A stretch of DNA of 64,000 bases from Acidobacteriaceae bacterium (GTDB lineage: Bacteria > Acidobacteriota > Terriglobia > Bryobacterales > Bryobacteraceae). A program made the translations under genes and the position numbers. This document shows, piece by piece, positions 19,633 through 29,423 of this stretch. The stretch is from assembly GCA_019240405.1 (NCBI GenBank), contig JAFAYL010000024.1:1-64000 (forward strand). The letters are read 5' to 3'. The notes beneath the pieces were generated by a model. The model was not told the DNA's origin. It saw nothing but the letters and a program-made list of their open reading frames with translations, and did no database searches. Numbering within the stretch: the first letter of the stretch is position 1; each line of letters starts with the position of its first letter.

Positions 19633-19684
19633 GGCCGACGACGATTTTGCGTTAAGTCAACGCAGAAGCGCTCCGTCGTCGGCC
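19633..19684. other. Two-tier inverted repeat: GGCCGACGACG/CGTCGTCGGCC outer, TGCGTT/AACGCA inner
   Basis: Outer 11-bp and inner 6-bp perfect stems read directly; spans the MFS stop codon. No T-tract. Confidence 0.75.
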
Positions 19685-20889
19685 TCTGCGAATTCGATTC
19701 CTTTTCTTTCGCGTCCGAGGGCCGCGATCAGAGCCGCGCCTGCAAGCACGACGCCCGCGGTCAACGACATTGCCGCCGCATAACTCACATGCTCGGCAAG
19801 TACGGCTTCCAGATAACCGACGGATCCGGCTACGAGGACGCCACATTGATACGCGAAACCAGGCATAAATCCGCGGATCTGATTCGGCGAGAGCTCGCTG
19901 AGATGGGCGGGAATTACGCCCCATGCGCCTTGCACGCAGAACTGTATCAGAAATGCTCCGATGACGAGCAAAGCCAGTCGCGGCGAGTAGGCCCAGAGCG
20001 GAATGAGAAGAATTCCGCCCAGTAACGAAAAGACCATCGCTCGCCTCCGGCCAATTCGATCGGACAGCAACCCGATGATGACGCCTCCGATGAGAGCTCC
20101 AACCATCGAGATCGCCGAGATTGCCGATCTTTCGACCGGGCCGAATTTCCAGAAGCGCTGCAAAAAGGTCGGATACATGTCCTGCGTGCCGTGGGAGACA
20201 AAATTCATTGTCGTCATGAGCAGCGTCAGATAGAGAAACAATTTCCAATGACTACTGATGCTCTTGCCGAGATTCGCCCAACTCTCTTGCTTCGATTTTT
20301 GCCAGATCTCCGACTCCTTCACGCGGAATCGGACAAACAGCGCGAGCAAGGCCGGCAAGCCGCCGAGAAAAAATAACGGCCGCCACCCCCATCTTTGAAA
20401 CAGCAGCAAATAGCACAGAGCGGCGAGGAGGTTCCCCAGCGCATAACCTTGCTGAAGGAAGCCCGACAACACGCCGCGCCATTTTGGCGGCACTTTTTCC
20501 ATGGCGAGCGACGCCCCAACGCCCCACTCGCCGCCCATCCCTATTCCGAATAGGGAGCGCAAGATGAGGAAAGTTGTGAAACTAGGGGAGAAGCCCGTTG
20601 CCACCTCGACAGCGGAATAGAAGATCAAATCGATCATCAGCGGTATGCGCCGCCCATAGCGGTCGGCCATCAAGCCGAAGATAAATGCGCCGACGGGGCG
20701 AAACGCAAGCGTAAGCGTAATCGAGAGCGCGACCGCTTTGTCCGGCTGGTGAAACTCTCGGCCGATTGCGGTAAGGCAAAACGCCACGAGGAAAAAATCG
20801 AATGCGTCGAGAGTCCAACCAAGGAAGCTGGCGGTCAAAGCCGCCCAATGATCGCGATGTGTGCTGGCTGCCTGGGATGGCGCGCTCAT
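19657..20889 (-). CDS. MFS transporter (sialate/lactate-type SHS/AAHS-like)
   Basis: SFLGWTLDAFDFFLVAF, GLMADRYGRRIPL, GIGMGGEWGVGASLAMEKVPPKWRG. Confidence 0.88.
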   Translation of the reverse strand: MSAPSQAASTHRDHWAALTASFLGWTLDAFDFFLVAFCLTAIGREFHQPDKAVALSITLTLAFRPVGAFIFGLMADRYGRRIPLMIDLIFYSAVEVATGFSPSFTTFLILRSLFGIGMGGEWGVGASLAMEKVPPKWRGVLSGFLQQGYALGNLLAALCYLLLFQRWGWRPLFFLGGLPALLALFVRFRVKESEIWQKSKQESWANLGKSISSHWKLFLYLTLLMTTMNFVSHGTQDMYPTFLQRFWKFGPVERSAISAISMVGALIGGVIIGLLSDRIGRRRAMVFSLLGGILLIPLWAYSPRLALLVIGAFLIQFCVQGAWGVIPAHLSELSPNQIRGFMPGFAYQCGVLVAGSVGYLEAVLAEHVSYAAAMSLTAGVVLAGAALIAALGRERKGIEFAEADDGALLR

Positions 20890-20905
20890 CTCGCGCGGCG
20901 GTTGC

Positions 20906-21541
20906 TCATGGGTTCTCGCTTCCGCTCGCTGCCGCATTCGGTTCCCAGACAGTTTCTGGAGTGCCGAGGACGCGATTCGCCCACCGGCTCCAGACAAAGA
21001 GCGCATCACTGAGCCGGTTCACGTATTTGAGTGCCTCCGGCGGAACACTTTGCTCCTTCGCCAAGCGGACAAGCAGCCGTTCGGCTCTTCGACAGACGGT
21101 GCGGCAGACGTGTAATTCAGCATCAAGCCGGCTTCCGCCGGGCAATACGAACGACCGCAGCGGCTCGAGCTCTTCATTGGCGCGATCAATTTCGCGCTCC
21201 AGTTGCTCGATTTCGGCGTTGGTAATGCGTGGCTGCTTCGGGTGTACATCCTCGGGCAAGGTTGCGAGAATCGAGCCCAGGTTGAAAAGCTCGTGTTGCA
21301 CTCGTTTCAAGATCCGTGAAAAATCCGCGAGTTTTTCCGTATGACCGGCTTCGTTTTCGGCAGTGACACGCGCCAGACCCATGAATGCATTCAACTCGTC
21401 CACCGTGCCATAGCATTCGATACGGAGATCGTCCTTTTCTACACGCTGGCCGCCGGCCAACCGGGTTTGTCCTTCGTCGCCCATGCGGGTGTAGATGCGG
21501 TTAAGCGCGATCCGCGGCTCGTTGAACGTCTTTTCACTCAC
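20906..21541 (-). CDS. Cob(I)yrinic acid a,c-diamide adenosyltransferase (PduO type)
   Basis: IYTRMGDEGQTRLAGGQRVEKDDLRIECYGTVDELNAF and VCRRAERLLVRL...YVNRLSDALFVWSRWAN. Confidence 0.93.
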   Translation of the reverse strand: MSEKTFNEPRIALNRIYTRMGDEGQTRLAGGQRVEKDDLRIECYGTVDELNAFMGLARVTAENEAGHTEKLADFSRILKRVQHELFNLGSILATLPEDVHPKQPRITNAEIEQLEREIDRANEELEPLRSFVLPGGSRLDAELHVCRTVCRRAERLLVRLAKEQSVPPEALKYVNRLSDALFVWSRWANRVLGTPETVWEPNAAASGSENP

Positions 21542-21617
21542 GTCTTGGAGTCCCTCTTGAAGTGTAGACGGAATGCGCTCGCCCCTGGCGCGGTTTTATA
21601 ATCTTGACAGCACAACT

Positions 21618-22019
21618 ATGGGGATCCCGATTCGTGTGCTCGTCGCCAAGCCGGGCCTCGATGGACACGATCGCGGCGCTAAGGTGATTGCACGCGCCCT
21701 GCGCGATGCGGGGATGGAGGTTATTTACACCGGTCTCCGGCAAACGCCCGAGATGATCGTGAATGCGGCCTTGCAAGAGGACGTCCAGGTCATCGGGTTG
21801 TCGATTCTTTCAGGGGCGCACAACGCGATTGTGCCGCGCTTGATGGAATTGCTGCGCGAGAAAGGAATGACGGATGTTCTGGTGGTCGTCGGCGGGATAA
21901 TTCCTGACGAAGATGCGGCGGAGCTGAAGAAGCTGGGAGTTGCTGAGGTGTTCCAACCCGGCGCTTCGCTTGAAAAGATCATCCAGTTCATTCGCGACTC
22001 GGTGAAGCAAGCCGCCTGA
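21618..22019 (+). CDS. Methylmalonyl-CoA mutase small (B12-binding) subunit
   Basis: [41 protein letters not shown]; DxHxxG cobalamin motif. Confidence 0.93.
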   Translation: MGIPIRVLVAKPGLDGHDRGAKVIARALRDAGMEVIYTGLRQTPEMIVNAALQEDVQVIGLSILSGAHNAIVPRLMELLREKGMTDVLVVVGGIIPDEDAAELKKLGVAEVFQPGASLEKIIQFIRDSVKQAA

Positions 22020-22096
22020 GCGAGATCCCGGCTTAGGATGAACCGTGCAACTCGGTTTCTGCTAGAAACAGAGCAGCAGGGTAGAAGAGGAAATTC

Positions 22097-23368
22097 ATGC
22101 AGGACAGATTGAGCATTGCGGTGTTCGTCGATTACGACAACATCGAGATCGGAGTGAAATCGACGCTGAGGCGTGAATTCGATGTCTCACTCCCGCTCGG
22201 CGCGCTGAAGGAGCGCGGCGATATTGTCGCGAAATTCGCATACGCGAACTGGGGACGGCAGGAGGGCGCGACACGGCAAATGGCAGAGAACGCTGTGCAG
22301 ATGGTCCAGCGCATCCCGTCTCCGCGCGGCGACAAAAATGGGGCCGACATCAATCTGGCGCTCGACGCGCTCGAAATGGCTTTCACGCATGCACATGTCA
22401 ACGCCTTCGCAATCGTGAGTGGCGACAGCGACTTCATTCCGTTGGTCAACAAGCTTAAAGAGTACGGCAAAACGGTGTTTGTGGTGGGCGGGAAAGCGTT
22501 CACGAGCACGATTCTGCAGCAGAATTGCCATGAGTTCGTGAGCTATGAATCCTTGCTCGAAGACGGTGAGCGCATCGTACCGCAAGCCATGCCGGACCGG
22601 CGCGAGCGCGGTGATCGCGGCGACCGCAGGGAACGAAAGGAGCGCGGGCAGAGACCTGCGCCGCTAGATCTCACGCAGGTAATGCCGCTCGTCGAGCGAG
22701 CTTTGCAGGTGCTTGAACGGCGCGCCGTTCAGCCTCAGCTCGGTCTTTTAAAAAGCACGATGCTCCAGCTTGACCCCGCGTTTAGCGAGCGCGCATATGG
22801 CGCGGGAAGCTTTTCCGATTTCGTCGAAAAGCTCAAGCGGGCCGACTTCATTAACGTGAGCGGTTCAGGCGGGCGCTATGTGATTGAACGGCGGGGCGGC
22901 CATTCCCCCGAAAAAGCCGCGCCGAAGCCGGAAGAGGCGCTGCCGTTATTGCGCGATGTGCTTGAAACGCATCGCATGGAGCTCGAAAACGGCGCGACCG
23001 CAGAAGAGCTCGAGCAATGGGTGCAAGGCGAACATCCTCAGTTTGAGCTGGCGAAGTACGGATTCCAGCAGTTTTCAGAGTTTTTGAATTACGCTCAGGA
23101 CAAAACGGTGGTTCGCAGTGAGCCGGATGAAGAGCGCGGGCTGATCGTGCATCTCGGCGCGGAATTCTATCCCCCGGCGTTGCCGGAGCCTGTGGCCGAG
23201 CGCGTTCTAGAAGAGGAAGACGAGCCACAACCGATTGTCGAAGGCCAGCCAACAATTTTCGAGCCGAATCCTCCGCCTCCCAAGCCCAAGAAGGCAGCAG
23301 CACCCCGAAAGCGCGCTGCTTCTGGCGCTGCGGCCGGCCGCCGTCCACGGAAAAGAAAGCCTGAATGA
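22097..23368 (+). CDS. NYN (LabA/DUF88) domain protein with OST-HTH/LOTUS-like domains and basic tail
   Basis: IAVFVDYDNIEIG, AIVSGDSDFIPLVNKLKEYGKTVFVVG; LLKSTMLQLDPAFSERAYGAGSFSDFVEKLKRAD; C-terminal PKPKKAAAPRKRA. Confidence 0.88.
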   Translation: MQDRLSIAVFVDYDNIEIGVKSTLRREFDVSLPLGALKERGDIVAKFAYANWGRQEGATRQMAENAVQMVQRIPSPRGDKNGADINLALDALEMAFTHAHVNAFAIVSGDSDFIPLVNKLKEYGKTVFVVGGKAFTSTILQQNCHEFVSYESLLEDGERIVPQAMPDRRERGDRGDRRERKERGQRPAPLDLTQVMPLVERALQVLERRAVQPQLGLLKSTMLQLDPAFSERAYGAGSFSDFVEKLKRADFINVSGSGGRYVIERRGGHSPEKAAPKPEEALPLLRDVLETHRMELENGATAEELEQWVQGEHPQFELAKYGFQQFSEFLNYAQDKTVVRSEPDEERGLIVHLGAEFYPPALPEPVAERVLEEEDEPQPIVEGQPTIFEPNPPPPKPKKAAAPRKRAASGAAAGRRPRKRKPE

Positions 23369-24552
23369 GAGCCGGGGCGCCGCTTCACTCATTAGATCTC
23401 TCGCTGGACGTCTACTCGCTTGACAACGCCGATGACGTTTTAACGCCGGCATTGATCATCTACCCCGAGTTGGTAGACGCCAACATCTCGGCAACCCTGA
23501 GGATGCTCGGAAATGATCCGAACCGGTGGCGTCCTCATATCAAGACGGCAAAACTGAGCGCGATTCTGCACCAACTGATCGGGCATTCCGTTGTGAACTT
23601 CAAATGTTCGACGACGCTCGAATTGTTGACTGCGTGCCAGGCGGGGGCTGCTGACGTTCTGCTTGCCTTTCCGGTGACGGGAGCTAATGCGCGGCGCGCA
23701 GTCGAGATTGCGAATCAGTTTCCGCAGACGCGCGTCTCTGTTCTGGTCGAAACATTTGAGCAGGCCCTTCACTGGAGTGGCTCGAGCATCGGAGTTTTCA
23801 TCGATGTGAACCCCGGCATGGACCGAACGGGCATCGGCCAGGAGCGCGTCGAAGAAATCGTCGCGCTGGCCCGCCGGATCGGCAACCAGTTCCGGGGGCT
23901 TCATTACTATGACGGCCACGTGTCGGCCTTCGAGCTGGCGCAGCGGGAAACGCATGTCCACGAAGGTTACGATCACCTGCTGCAGATCATAGATGCGCTC
24001 GAATCGAGCGGCCTGCGGCCAGGCGAATTGATCACCTCCGGGACGCCGGCGACTCCTTTTGCGATTACGTACCCCGGCTTCCGCAATCGTTCGCTCTTGC
24101 ACCGGGTGTCGCCGGGGACGGTTGTGTTCAACGATATGACCAGCCTGGAGCAGCTTCCGCCCGAATGCGGCTACGTGCCGGCTGCTGCCGTGCTTTCAAC
24201 CGTGATTAGCCACCCCACCCCCAACCGCGTCACGTGCGATGCGGGACACAAGAGCGTTTCGGCCGATGCCGGCATTCCGACTTGTTCGGTAATTGGCCGG
24301 TCGGACTTGGCGCCGCTCAAACCGAGCGAAGAGCATCTGCCGATTGAAGGTTCGCCGGCTGGAACCCTTCCCAAAATCGGCGAGAAGCTTTACTTAATTC
24401 CCCGGCACGTTTGTCCCACCGTGAACAATTTCGATGAAGCTTTGTTTGTTGTTCAAGGGCGCATACGGACAATCGAGCGAGTGACGGCCCGCGGACACGA
24501 GAGTCCTTTAGGGCTCGAAACAGAGAAGCTCGTCTTGTCGCTTTCATCGTGA
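23365..24552 (+). CDS. D-threonine aldolase-like / alanine racemase N-domain PLP enzyme
   Basis: TPALIIYPELVDANI...RWRPHIKTAKLSAI; C-terminal PRHVCPTVNNFDEALFV metal-binding motif. Confidence 0.9.
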   Translation: MRAGAPLHSLDLSLDVYSLDNADDVLTPALIIYPELVDANISATLRMLGNDPNRWRPHIKTAKLSAILHQLIGHSVVNFKCSTTLELLTACQAGAADVLLAFPVTGANARRAVEIANQFPQTRVSVLVETFEQALHWSGSSIGVFIDVNPGMDRTGIGQERVEEIVALARRIGNQFRGLHYYDGHVSAFELAQRETHVHEGYDHLLQIIDALESSGLRPGELITSGTPATPFAITYPGFRNRSLLHRVSPGTVVFNDMTSLEQLPPECGYVPAAAVLSTVISHPTPNRVTCDAGHKSVSADAGIPTCSVIGRSDLAPLKPSEEHLPIEGSPAGTLPKIGEKLYLIPRHVCPTVNNFDEALFVVQGRIRTIERVTARGHESPLGLETEKLVLSLSS

Positions 24553-25043
24553 GCACTCGGCGCTCCATGGCGGGCGGCCCCTGCGATCCTGACGCGCTTA
24601 CGAAAGGGCCAAATGGCCGGGCTCTATGCAGATGGTGCAGTTTAGAAGTTCCACGCGGCCGCTTCACGTTCTGCTCGGAGTGGTGCGTCGAAGAATGGAA
24701 GCTTCGCAGCAATCCGAATTATCTTCGAGAAAAAGTATTTCAGCGGGATCGCGGCATCTGTTCGATCTGTGGATTGAACTGCATTGCGGAACTGCGCCGC
24801 ATTAAACGACTGCGCGGGGCGGCACGTTTCAGAGCTTCCACTGATTGGGGACTTCGTGGCCGCAAAACACTCTGGGACGCGGATCACATCATTCCGGTCA
24901 TTGAAGGCGGCGGCGAATGCGATCTATCGAATCTGCGTACACTTTGTCTGAAGTGTCACCGCGCGCAAACTCTGGAATTGCGAAATAGACGAGCACTCGC
25001 GACCAGCGAAACCGTGGCCGCGAGTGCAGGGACTACTGAGTAG
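24549..25043 (+). CDS. HNH endonuclease
   Basis: CSICGLNC...LWDADHIIPVIEGGGECDLSNLRTLCLKCHR; GTG start overlaps previous stop. Confidence 0.85.
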   Translation: MSTRRSMAGGPCDPDALTKGPNGRALCRWCSLEVPRGRFTFCSEWCVEEWKLRSNPNYLREKVFQRDRGICSICGLNCIAELRRIKRLRGAARFRASTDWGLRGRKTLWDADHIIPVIEGGGECDLSNLRTLCLKCHRAQTLELRNRRALATSETVAASAGTTE

Positions 25044-25045
25044 GC

Positions 25046-25801
25046 TTAGGTACCGGTCTTACTCTTTGACTCGCTTCCCGTTGAGGACGGGCCCATGCGC
25101 TGCGATCCGGCAGATCCACCGCTGTGAGAGCCGCTTTGCGAAGCTCCTCCCGCTGCGGCAGACGCGGCAGATCCAGTTGTGCCTGTTCGCGAGGTGCCAC
25201 TGCTTGGCTCGCCACTGTGAATCGGAATCTCGCGGCGATTCGAAACCTGCTGCGGCACAGGGACGGATATTTCTAGCACTCCGTTGCGGAACTGCGCCTT
25301 TGCTTCGTCAGGATTTACACCGTCGGGCAAAGGGATCTCCCGATAAAACTCGCCATAACGGCGCTCCGACCTATAAGCGCCGCCCAGCTTATGTTCATGT
25401 TCCGATTTGCGTTCGCCGCGAAGAACCAGGGAGTCGTTTGTTACTTCCACCTTTACGTCTTCGGGCTTCAAACCAGGCAGTTCGGCGTGTACGTGCAACT
25501 GGCCGTTCTCTTCCGCTACTTCAATCGCGGGAAACCATGTACCGCTGCCTTGGCCCGCGCTTTGGCCGAAGAAGCTCCCGAACGTGCGATCCATTTCCTC
25601 GCTCATGCGACGCATCAGCGAGAATGGGTTAGCCGAGAAGAAGTCGGTTGGGGTTAAAGAGAAACCGAACGGATCACCGCCCCATGAACGGGACAAATCA
25701 CGCCCACCGCCATGGCGTTGAAGTCCGGTCTGATTTGTTTTAGAAGTTTGTTTGTCCTCAGAAGTGTGTGTCGAAGATTTCTTCACGTCAACTTCCGCCA
25801 T
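25046..25801 (-). CDS. Hsp20/alpha-crystallin family protein with low-complexity C-terminal tail
   Basis: FPAIEVAEENGQLHVHAELPGLKPEDVKVEVTNDSLVLRGERK, GVLEISVPV; Ser/Gly/Thr-rich tail. Confidence 0.93.
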   Translation of the reverse strand: MAEVDVKKSSTHTSEDKQTSKTNQTGLQRHGGGRDLSRSWGGDPFGFSLTPTDFFSANPFSLMRRMSEEMDRTFGSFFGQSAGQGSGTWFPAIEVAEENGQLHVHAELPGLKPEDVKVEVTNDSLVLRGERKSEHEHKLGGAYRSERRYGEFYREIPLPDGVNPDEAKAQFRNGVLEISVPVPQQVSNRREIPIHSGEPSSGTSRTGTTGSAASAAAGGASQSGSHSGGSAGSQRMGPSSTGSESKSKTGT

Positions 25802-25915
25802 AACAATTCCCTCCGTTAGTTTGACGCCTCAGACGTGCCGTCGTGCACTTTCTGATTTGAGATTTAATGGTGGTCTTAATCTTTTTGGGCGAAAAAAGTT
25901 CGAAAGAGCTTAGGT

Positions 25916-26812
25916 TCAGCGGCTCTCGCGGGTAAGCAACTCTCGCGCGCGATTTAGCTCCTTCCGTTTGGCCGCATCTACTCGTGGAAATGTGAGATGT
26001 AGGCCGTCAAGTGTATCGACTATAACGGATGCCACCACCATCCGCGTGAACCATTTGTGGTCGCCGGGGATCACGAACCAGGGATTTCGTGGAGTCGCGG
26101 TGTGGCGGATCATATCCTCGTATGCTTCCATGTAGTCATCCCAGCGCTCACGTTCTTTGACGTCGTTTTCAGAGAATTTCCAGTTCTTGTCAGGCTCATC
26201 CAACCTGCTCAAAAACCGCTTTCTTTGCTCCTCCTTGGATATGTACAGAAAGAATTTTCGGACGAGGACGCCATTACGATCCAGATACGATTCAAACGAA
26301 TTGATAGCTTTGAACCGCTCCTTCCAGATTTCTTTCCCGACAAGAGACGGCGGCACGTGCGCTTTTTGCAGCAGCTCCGGATGCACGCGCACAATGAGAA
26401 CATCTTCGTAATAAGAACGGTTGAAGATTCCGATTTGACCTCTTTGCGGTAACAGCTTTGACGCCCGCCAAAGGAAATCGTGATTGAGATCTTCTTGGGA
26501 AGGCTGCTTGAAGGAAAAAACCTGGCATCCTTGTGGATTCACACCCGACATGACATGCTTGACAACGCTATCTTTGCCCCCCGCGTCCATGGCTTGCAAA
26601 ATGACCAAAAGCGCCCAGCGATCCTGAGCGTATAACTTTTGCTGTAAATCGCTCAGGCGCTGGATATCCTTCTCTAGGACATCTTCTGCTTCGTCTTTCA
26701 AGTCGAGACCCTGAGTGTCGGCGGGATTCACGTCCTTTAGAAGAAAATCCTTTCCATGCTTCACGCAGTAGGGCTTAATGAGCTTCGATGGTTTCGGCAG
26801 CTTCTGGTTCAT
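25916..26812 (-). CDS. Polyphosphate kinase 2 family protein
   Basis: VILQAMDAGGKDSVVKHVMSGVNPQG, FNRSYYEDVLIVRVHPE, RWDDYMEAYEDMI. Confidence 0.93.
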   Translation of the reverse strand: MNQKLPKPSKLIKPYCVKHGKDFLLKDVNPADTQGLDLKDEAEDVLEKDIQRLSDLQQKLYAQDRWALLVILQAMDAGGKDSVVKHVMSGVNPQGCQVFSFKQPSQEDLNHDFLWRASKLLPQRGQIGIFNRSYYEDVLIVRVHPELLQKAHVPPSLVGKEIWKERFKAINSFESYLDRNGVLVRKFFLYISKEEQRKRFLSRLDEPDKNWKFSENDVKERERWDDYMEAYEDMIRHTATPRNPWFVIPGDHKWFTRMVVASVIVDTLDGLHLTFPRVDAAKRKELNRARELLTRESR

Positions 26813-26894
26813 GCTGGATCCCGTCATTCTTAATATCGCGAAGCTGCACGCTGATCTCTGGAACTCCAGACCGGGCTCCTTCGTATGAGCCGGT

Positions 26895-29366
26895 ATGGAA
26901 TCTTTCGGCGCCGATGTGCGCCAGTCCCTTCGCATGATGGGCAAAAGTCCAGCCTTTACCGCTATCGCCCTAACCGCACTAGCCCTCGGCATCGGCGTGA
27001 ATACGGGAATTTTTAGTGTTGTCGATAAGGTGCTGCTCCAGCCGCTGCCTTATCCTGAGCCGGACCGGCTTGTGAAGCTAGGACGCAAGTCTCCGGGCGA
27101 TGAGGGATATACCGACTCGATTCCAAAGTACATGATCTGGCTGCAAAACCACGTGTTTTCAGCGATGACGATCTACGATCACCAAGGTCCTGGTCTCAAT
27201 CTGAAGAACGGAGACAGGCTCGAGCAAGTCAAGGGCTTACACGTTTCGGCTGATTACTTTAAGGTTTTTGGCTTCGGACCTGCGATCGGAAGAACATTCA
27301 ACAGCTCTGAGGATTCGCCGAACGGGCCCAAGGCGGCAGTGGTCAGCGAGAAGCTTTGGAAAACTCGCTTCGGAGGCGATCCGAAAATCCTGGGACGAAC
27401 AATCATCCTGAACGGGGATCCGTATCCGGTGATTGGCATAATGCCCGCGAATTTTATACCAGATCCGCCGGCGGATATCTGGATTCCGTTGCAAGCGGAC
27501 CCGAATAGCACAAACCAGGCGCATTATTTGGCGGTTGCCGCAAGATTGAAGCCGGGCGTCGACATCGGGCAAGCTCGCGCAGAGATGAAGCTTCGCGGAG
27601 AAGAGTTCCGGCGCCTAAACCCGAAATGGATGGATAAAAGCGAGAGCGTTGCGGTTACTCCTATGCGGGATGTGATGGTGCGCAACGTGAAGACAGCTTT
27701 GTTGATCTTGCTCGGAGCGGTTGTTTTTGTGTTACTTATTGCATGCGCGAATGTTGCGAACTTATTGCTTGCCCGCGCGGCTAGCCGCCAGAAAGAGCTT
27801 GCGATCCGCGCTGCCATGGGCGCCAGCCGGGGGCGCGTGGTCCGGCAGCTATTAACCGAGAGCGTAATTCTTTCAGGCATTGGGGGAGTTCTCGGCTTGT
27901 TTTTGGGAGCCTGGGGCGTCGGAACTCTACTCGTTCTGGTACCGGGCAATATTCCTCGATTGACCGACCCCGATATCGCGCACGGCGTCTTGTCGATTCT
28001 CGATTGGCGCGTGGCGATATTCACGATGGGCATTTCGTTCGCTACGGGAATCGTCTTTGGCTTATTTCCGGCGCTGCACGTTTCAAATCCCGATCTTGCA
28101 TCCACGTTGAAGGAAGCGAGCGGGCGGTCGAGCACCGGAGCCCGGCAGAGCCGAATGCGCAAGGCGCTGGTCGCGGGGGAAATGGCTCTCGCGCTGGTCT
28201 TGCTTACGTGCGCTGCGCTTCTCATCCGAACATTTATCGGACTGAGCACGGCCAATTCGGGCATTGACTCGCATGGCGTATTAACGATGCAAACTTCGCT
28301 TGCCGGCGGGACCTATTCCAGTACCGAGAAGGTGAACAATTTTGCCGTTCAGGTAATTCGGCGAATCGAAGGCATTCCGGGTGTGAAAGCGGCCGCTATG
28401 GCGGTTGCGCTCCCGACTGAAACGGAGATCGATCTGCCTTTTTCCATAGTTGGCAAGCCGCCGAAGGCCGGAGAACAGTTTAACGGCAACGAGCAATGGC
28501 GATTCGTGTCGCCCCATTACTTTGACGTGTTCAAAATCCCTTTGCTGCGAGGCCGAATGCTTAACGAGAGAGATACGGGCAATTCAGCGAAAGTAATCAT
28601 CATCAATCAGGCAATGGCGAAAAAGTATTGGCAGAAAGAGGACCCCCTCGGCAAGGTGATTGTAATCGGCAAAGGCTTGGGACCGCAGTTTGAGGATGCG
28701 CCACGCGAGATTGTCGGAGTGGTGGGCGATGTGCGCGAAACGGGTCTTGCGGACCAGGATGTTGCGGCGATGTACATTCCGCAGAGCCAGGTTCCTGAGC
28801 CGCTGACCCAGCTTGCGAATAATGTGATACCGCTTTCCTGGTGTGTGCGCTCTGCGATGGACCCGAACTATCTCGCGATCGCAATACAGAAGGAGTTTCA
28901 CGCCGTGGATGCCTTAATGCCCATTTCAAAAGTGCGCACGATGGATCAGGTCATTGCGGAGGGCGTGTCGCGGCAGAATTTCAATATGCTCTTGCTGAGC
29001 ATCTTTGCGGCGATAGCGTTGGTGTTGGCCGCCATCGGCATTTACGGCCTCATGTCTTACTCGGTCGAGCAGCAAACGCAGGAGCTAGGGATTCGCATGG
29101 CGCTCGGCGCGGGGCGGCAGGAAGTCTTGGGGCTGATTCTGCGGCAGGGAATGACGCCGGTGGGAATTGGAGTGTTCGTTGGGCTTGGGATAGCCTTCGG
29201 TCTCACGAGACTGCTGTCCAGCTTGCTGTACGGAATAAAGTCGAGTGACCCGCTCTCGTTCGGCGCTGTCGCGATAGTGCTGACCTGCGTTGCTCTTATT
29301 GCGATATACGTTCCGGGCAGGCGAGCGATGAAACTGGATCCGCTGGTTGCGCTGCGAAACGAGTAA
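26895..29366 (+). CDS. MacB/FtsX-like ABC permease (acidobacterial ADOP type)
   Basis: DVRQSLRMMGKSPAFTAIALTALALGIGVNTGIFSVVDKVLLQPLPY; C-terminal ELGIRMALGAGRQEVLGLILRQG. Confidence 0.92.
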   Translation: MESFGADVRQSLRMMGKSPAFTAIALTALALGIGVNTGIFSVVDKVLLQPLPYPEPDRLVKLGRKSPGDEGYTDSIPKYMIWLQNHVFSAMTIYDHQGPGLNLKNGDRLEQVKGLHVSADYFKVFGFGPAIGRTFNSSEDSPNGPKAAVVSEKLWKTRFGGDPKILGRTIILNGDPYPVIGIMPANFIPDPPADIWIPLQADPNSTNQAHYLAVAARLKPGVDIGQARAEMKLRGEEFRRLNPKWMDKSESVAVTPMRDVMVRNVKTALLILLGAVVFVLLIACANVANLLLARAASRQKELAIRAAMGASRGRVVRQLLTESVILSGIGGVLGLFLGAWGVGTLLVLVPGNIPRLTDPDIAHGVLSILDWRVAIFTMGISFATGIVFGLFPALHVSNPDLASTLKEASGRSSTGARQSRMRKALVAGEMALALVLLTCAALLIRTFIGLSTANSGIDSHGVLTMQTSLAGGTYSSTEKVNNFAVQVIRRIEGIPGVKAAAMAVALPTETEIDLPFSIVGKPPKAGEQFNGNEQWRFVSPHYFDVFKIPLLRGRMLNERDTGNSAKVIIINQAMAKKYWQKEDPLGKVIVIGKGLGPQFEDAPREIVGVVGDVRETGLADQDVAAMYIPQSQVPEPLTQLANNVIPLSWCVRSAMDPNYLAIAIQKEFHAVDALMPISKVRTMDQVIAEGVSRQNFNMLLLSIFAAIALVLAAIGIYGLMSYSVEQQTQELGIRMALGAGRQEVLGLILRQGMTPVGIGVFVGLGIAFGLTRLLSSLLYGIKSSDPLSFGAVAIVLTCVALIAIYVPGRRAMKLDPLVALRNE

Positions 29367-29423
29367 GCCTAAGCGAGCTCATTGACACTTCGAGATCGTG
29401 CCTCGATCTGATAGCTTCGAGGC

